Below, piece after piece: positions 7,051 through 10,204 of a stretch of 10,204 nucleotides of DNA. The stretch is from positions 1 through 10,204 of the forward strand of contig JAHIKR010000153.1 in assembly GCA_018897415.1 (NCBI GenBank). The letters are read 5' to 3'. This DNA is from Pseudomonadota bacterium (GTDB taxonomy: Bacteria; Desulfobacterota; Desulfobacteria; Desulfobacterales; ETH-SRB1). The stretch's first letter is position 1, and every line of letters begins with the position of its first letter. The translations under genes and the position numbers were made by a program. Below the pieces are notes generated by a model. That model ran no database searches, was not told the origin of the DNA, and worked only from the letters and a program-made list of their open reading frames with translations.

Positions 7051-7787
7051 TTGTAATGCCTGCATACAATGCAGCCCAGACCCTAAAAAAGACCTATGAT
7101 GAGGTAATGGACCAGGATATAGTAGACTTAATCATAGTGGTCGATGACGGCAGCCAGGACGAAACAGTAGCTATAGCAAAGTCACTGCCAAATACTAAGG
7201 TCTATAAACATAAAAAAAATCGGGGATACGGTGCCAACCAGAAGTCATGCTATCAATTATCTTTAGAGGAAGGCGGAGATATAATTATTATGGTTCACCC
7301 GGATTATCAGTACACACCCAAACTTATACCTGCAATGGCCTCTATGATAGATAGCGGCCTTTATCAATGTGTGCTGGGTTCCAGAATTCTTGGCGGACAT
7401 GCTCTGAAAGGAGGAATGCCGGCCTGGAAATATATAGCAAATAGAGTTCTCACTTTTATCGAAAATATTCTGCTTGGCGCTAAACTTTCTGAATATCATA
7501 CTGGCTACAGAGCATTTTCCAGAGAGCTGCTGCAAAAGCTTCCCCTTAAGGTTAACTCAGACGATTTTGTCTTTGATAATCAAATGATAGCACAGATTAT
7601 CTGGTTAGGACATACTGTCGCAGAAATAAGCTGCCCTACAAAATATTTTACCGAAGCTTCATCAATAAATTTGTTTCGAAGCATAAAATACGGTCTTGGA
7701 TGTCTGTCCACAGCAATGCTTTTCCGCCTTGCAAAAATGAATCTCATATCCTCAAAATTATTTCCTAAAACAAATAATGAATCCTAA
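7026..7787 (+). CDS. Family 2 glycosyltransferase, DPM1-like polyprenol-phosphate sugar synthase type
   Basis: A 253-aa GT-A protein. VIVVMPAYNAAQTL (8-20) is the N-terminal nucleotide-sugar strand. VVDDGSQDET (38-47) carries the donor-binding Asp pair, and NRGYGANQK (65-73) follows. The metal-binding DXD position reads HPD (91-93), in the context IIIMVHPDYQYTP. EYHTGYRAFSR (156-166) and a Ser/Asp/Asp-rich segment NSDDFVFDNQ (177-186) complete the active-site half. It lacks the C-terminal membrane helices of GtrB/ArnC types, so it is probably peripheral at the inner membrane. Family members of this type usually transfer a sugar from a nucleotide donor to a polyprenyl phosphate, which is what GT-C enzymes such as the three upstream proteins would consume. 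The sugar cannot be read from sequence. An 81-base AT-rich gap precedes it, with no terminator and no good ribosome site. Confidence 0.85.
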   Translation: MLKDKKVIVVMPAYNAAQTLKKTYDEVMDQDIVDLIIVVDDGSQDETVAIAKSLPNTKVYKHKKNRGYGANQKSCYQLSLEEGGDIIIMVHPDYQYTPKLIPAMASMIDSGLYQCVLGSRILGGHALKGGMPAWKYIANRVLTFIENILLGAKLSEYHTGYRAFSRELLQKLPLKVNSDDFVFDNQMIAQIIWLGHTVAEISCPTKYFTEASSINLFRSIKYGLGCLSTAMLFRLAKMNLISSKLFPKTNNES

Positions 7788-8556
7788 CAAGACCAACCGC
7801 TTCCAAGATTTTTTTGAAGAAGATAAATACATTTTTCTGAAAAATTATCTCTATAACTACCTCCTCCGAAAGATGGCTGTAGAAAATAATCTATTAAAAG
7901 AAAGGCCTGAATTAATCCTGGAAGTAGGCAGCGGAATTTCTCCTGTGATGACCCGAACCAATAATATAATTTATTCAGATTTATCTTTTACAGCAATGCA
8001 AATCCTCAAGAATAAACATGGCAGGGGTCTTTATATTGTATCTGACGGCACGAATCTGCCATTTAAGCCTGCTGTTTTCTCTCATGCGATATGTTCAGAA
8101 GTAATTGAACATATTATTGACGATAGAAAAACTTTAAGGGAATTAGCCGGAGTTATTAAACCATCGGGCAGACTCATCGTTACCTTTCCGCACAGAAAGT
8201 TATATTTTGCAAATGACGACATCTTTGTTAATCATATTCGCCGCTATGAAATTCCTGATATGAAGGATATATTAAAAGAGGCTGGATTAAGACCAATTCA
8301 TATACAGAAGGTACTTGGTCCTCTGGAAAAAATAACAATGTGTCTCGTTGTTTTCCTTTTTTCAGTAATCCAAAAGATCAGACACAACAAAGAAAAAAAG
8401 GCCCGAAATCTTAAACTCATGAAAATCTTCGCACCTGTTTTTGAATGGACAAATCGCTTTTATATGGGACTTGTCTGGCTGGACGCCAGAATTATGCCTC
8501 GCGCTTTTTCAACGAACCTAATGATTATCTCTGATAAGCCACCAATGAATGCATGA
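7777..8556 (+). CDS. Class I SAM-dependent methyltransferase
   Basis: A 259-aa protein with a Rossmann methyltransferase core. LILEVGSGISP (46-56) is motif I, binding SAM, and YSDLS (66-70) holds the acidic residue for the ribose. SDGTNLPF (89-96) and SEVIEHIIDD (107-116) match the Methyltransf_11-type motifs, and KPSGRLIVTFP (128-138) forms the post-core strand. A hydrophobic stretch at about 184-200 (MCLVVFLFSV) suggests membrane association. It starts at ATG 7777, overlapping the glycosyltransferase stop by 11 bases, so the two are probably cotranslated. The acceptor is not visible: sugar, lipid carrier or protein are all possible, and quinone-type substrates cannot be ruled out. Linkage to the glycosyltransferases favours a role in modifying the glycan or its carrier. 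Confidence 0.8.
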   Translation: MNPNKTNRFQDFFEEDKYIFLKNYLYNYLLRKMAVENNLLKERPELILEVGSGISPVMTRTNNIIYSDLSFTAMQILKNKHGRGLYIVSDGTNLPFKPAVFSHAICSEVIEHIIDDRKTLRELAGVIKPSGRLIVTFPHRKLYFANDDIFVNHIRRYEIPDMKDILKEAGLRPIHIQKVLGPLEKITMCLVVFLFSVIQKIRHNKEKKARNLKLMKIFAPVFEWTNRFYMGLVWLDARIMPRAFSTNLMIISDKPPMNA

Positions 8557-8605
8557 CCCTTCATAGATCTCGCGTAACTCTTTAGCCCTTTGAAAATATA
8601 ATTAT

Positions 8606-8950
8606 TTAAATTGCATCTTTTCCTCTTTCTCCGGTACGAACCCTTACTGCTTCTTCAACAGAAAGCACAAAAATCTTTCCATCGCCTATTTTTCCCGTGT
8701 TTGAAGCCTGTGCAATTGTTTCAACCGCCTGATCTGCTAACTCAGAGGAAACAACTATTTCGATCTTGATTTTTGGGATAAAGTCCACCACATATTCGGC
8801 TCCCCGGTAGATTTCCTTGTGACCTTTTTGGCGTCCGTAACCTTTAACCTCTGATATTGTCATTCCCTGAATACCTATTTCATTTAATGCTTCCTTTACG
8901 TCATCCAGCTTAAAGGGCTTGATGATCGCCTCGACCTTCTTCAAACTCAT
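8606..8950 (-). CDS. glnB: Nitrogen regulatory protein P-II
   Basis: A 114-aa P-II protein, close to the usual 112. It begins MSLKKVEAIIKPFKLDDVKE. The T-loop EIYRGAEYVVDFIPK carries Tyr53, equivalent to the uridylylated Tyr51 of E. coli GlnB (two extra residues at the N-terminus). TGKIGDGKIFV and VRTGERG are the B- and C-loop nucleotide-binding signatures. P-II trimers sense ATP/ADP and 2-oxoglutarate and control glutamine synthetase adenylylation and nitrogen regulators. AAGGAGG at 8964-8958 lies seven bases before the ATG, fixing the start. It follows glnD on the same strand after a 76-base gap, so its own modifying enzyme is encoded just upstream. Whether it is GlnB or GlnK cannot be decided firmly, since there is no amtB in view. 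It converges with the methyltransferase gene; the 49 bases between them show no clear terminator. Confidence 0.97.
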   Translation of the reverse strand: MSLKKVEAIIKPFKLDDVKEALNEIGIQGMTISEVKGYGRQKGHKEIYRGAEYVVDFIPKIKIEIVVSSELADQAVETIAQASNTGKIGDGKIFVLSVEEAVRVRTGERGKDAI

Positions 8951-8969
8951 TGTGATTCCTCCTTAATAC

Positions 8970-9009
8970 ATTATATCAGAACTCAGTCAATTCAGCGTTC
9001 CTAATTCCA
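8970..9009 (-). promoter_or_regulatory. Candidate promoter elements upstream of glnB
   Basis: On the minus strand, TGG (9009-9007) and GC (8996-8995) give the sigma-54 GG-N10-GC spacing, as TGGAAT-N5-ACGCT against TGGCAC-N5-TTGCW. That is a partial match and would start near 8983. An extended -10 TGATATAAT lies at 8978-8970 but would leave a leader of only about 13 bases. Either could let glnB be expressed apart from glnD. Both are weak, and read-through from glnD remains likely. Confidence 0.25.
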
Positions 9010-9026
9010 TTCTTCTTTTCATTAAA

Positions 9027-10204
9027 CTATAAAAGCTGGCTGGTGCCTGGCAGTACATCTGCAATTGCCTTTTTTATTGCAAGCACCCGGTCTGGCACAT
9101 CGACCTTTTGACCATCAAAATCTCTGACGTAAAAAATATCTATAACCTGATCAACTTTAGTAGCTATTTTTGAAACCCATACATCTAACCCGCTCCTGAA
9201 AAGAGCATCGGTTATACTGAAAAGCAGCCCTGGAAAGTCGTAGGCAAAAACTTCAATGATTGTAAAAAAACTGGAGCTTTCATTGTCTACAACGATCCGG
9301 TTAGGCCTTTGTGATGCGCGGGGTCTAAAGGTTCGATACGCTAACATCTTTTCCTTTAGAGCTTCTGTAAGATTCAACTCGCCAGATAGAGCAGATTTAA
9401 GGTTATCTTCTGCTTTAGCCCATCGCTCGGTTTCAAAAATCTGATCAAGGGGTGGTTTAACTTCAAAAATATCAAGGGCTATATTGTTTCTCCATGTATA
9501 TGCCTGGGTATCCAGAATATCAATGCTGTTCAAGGTAAATACTCCGGCAATTTTTGAAAATAGGCCTGGACGGTCTTTTGCACAAATCGTTACAGCCCTT
9601 GTGTTAGAATCTGAAGTTCGGGTTACTTTCCAGACAAAATCTGCATTACCGAGACTTTTGTAAAGCCTGATATGTTCCAATATATCACGTGCCGAAGTGT
9701 ATAGAAGATATCTCGGCGACATTACCTCGAAAAGGCGCTCTAATTCTTGCCTTGCCTGTAGCGAAGATGCAGATAAAAAAACTTCCTCTTTTTTCTTATT
9801 AACTGTCTCGACAGCTTCTCCTGTTGCCAGCTCCCCTTTTCTCAATATGCTAAGCACTTTAAGAAAAAGGTTTTTTAAAAGAACCGAGGTCCAGTCATTC
9901 CAGGCCTTTGAACCAGTAGAAATTGAATCCGAGACAGTCAGAAGGTAAAGCATTATTAAACGTTCTATATCCTTTATTTTTCTGGCACAGGCGATAGCTG
10001 TTTCTTCATCATTAAGATCTCTTCTGGACGCAGTCTTGATAAGAAGTAAATGTTCATTTATCAAAAATGTTATGGTTTCTATATCGCTTTTTTTGAAGCC
10101 CCTTTTTTTAAGTATATCATTAACGATCTTTGCTCCTCTCTGTGAATGCCCGCCAGTCGGTTCTCCTTTTCCAATATCATGGAAAAGAGCTGCCCAAAGC
10201 AGTA
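9027..10204 (-). CDS. glnD: Bifunctional uridylyltransferase/uridylyl-removing enzyme GlnD, C-terminal part
   Basis: About 391 codons are visible. The frame is open to the window edge; the first complete codon is at 10202-10200, so the gene is truncated by the window and not broken. It opens inside the HD hydrolase domain with LFHDIGKGEPTGGHSQRGA, the uridylyl-removing site, followed by NEHLLL and SRRDLNDEET. Two C-terminal ACT domains follow. The first starts at RAVTICAKDRPGLFSKIAGV (about visible residues 202-221) and the second at IIEVFAYDFPGLLFSITDAL (about 315-334); these sense glutamine. GlnD uridylylates P-II when glutamine is low and removes UMP when it is high. The nucleotidyltransferase domain lies off the right edge. 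The family is usually about 850-900 aa, so roughly half is visible. Its substrate gene glnB lies directly downstream. Confidence 0.95.
   Translation of the reverse strand, partial: LLWAALFHDIGKGEPTGGHSQRGAKIVNDILKKRGFKKSDIETITFLINEHLLLIKTASRRDLNDEETAIACARKIKDIERLIMLYLLTVSDSISTGSKAWNDWTSVLLKNLFLKVLSILRKGELATGEAVETVNKKKEEVFLSASSLQARQELERLFEVMSPRYLLYTSARDILEHIRLYKSLGNADFVWKVTRTSDSNTRAVTICAKDRPGLFSKIAGVFTLNSIDILDTQAYTWRNNIALDIFEVKPPLDQIFETERWAKAEDNLKSALSGELNLTEALKEKMLAYRTFRPRASQRPNRIVVDNESSSFFTIIEVFAYDFPGLLFSITDALFRSGLDVWVSKIATKVDQVIDIFYVRDFDGQKVDVPDRVLAIKKAIADVLPGTSQLL

Noticed and set aside
1..10204. CRISPR array, tRNA, rRNA, insertion sequence or attachment site
   Set aside because: No regular repeat-spacer pattern, no RNA gene signature, no transposase and no terminal inverted repeats were seen; the long repeats are explained by paralogous coding sequence.

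Overview
The window looks like chromosomal DNA from a deltaproteobacterial-type (Desulfobacterota-like) Gram-negative. The reasons are the AT-rich composition, a PilR-type sigma-54 activator directly upstream of a Geobacter-like type IV pilin, large membrane proteins with tetratricopeptide (TPR) tails, and a standard proteobacterial GlnD/GlnB nitrogen-sensing pair. The assignment rests on protein appearance only, and no species is claimed.

Layout, left to right. (1) 2-313: C-terminal end of a sigma-54 response regulator, probably PilR. (2) 314-632: regulatory region of the pilin gene, with a near-consensus sigma-54 promoter (501-516), upstream repeats that could bind the activator, and a leader of about 106 nt containing a perfect 10-bp hairpin. 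(3) 633-1034: type IV prepilin, closed by a strong intrinsic terminator (1082-1111). (4) 1168-6944: three tandem paralogues of about 642-646 aa, each with an N-terminal GT-C-like membrane domain resembling eukaryotic TMTC O-mannosyltransferases and a C-terminal array of six TPRs. (5) 7026-8556: a DPM1-like family 2 glycosyltransferase overlapping a SAM-dependent methyltransferase. (6) On the minus strand, converging on the above: glnD (C-terminal part, running off the right edge) followed by glnB.

How the parts may work together. PilR with sigma-54 RNA polymerase would drive pilin expression. The plus-strand genes 1168-8556 fit a polyprenol-phosphate-sugar pathway: the GT2 enzyme would load a sugar onto a lipid phosphate, the three GT-C/TPR proteins would transfer sugar to extracytoplasmic protein, and the methyltransferase could modify sugar, lipid or protein. 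Their position beside the pilin makes pilin or another secreted protein a natural candidate acceptor, but this is inference. GlnD and GlnB are a separate, ordinary nitrogen-control unit.

The most interesting signals are the triplicated GT-C/TPR array with a gene-conversion-like 91%-identical tract between copies 1 and 2, the repeated 11-nt start/stop overlaps, a possible decayed fourth start after copy 3, and the pilin leader with its hairpin and second in-frame start.
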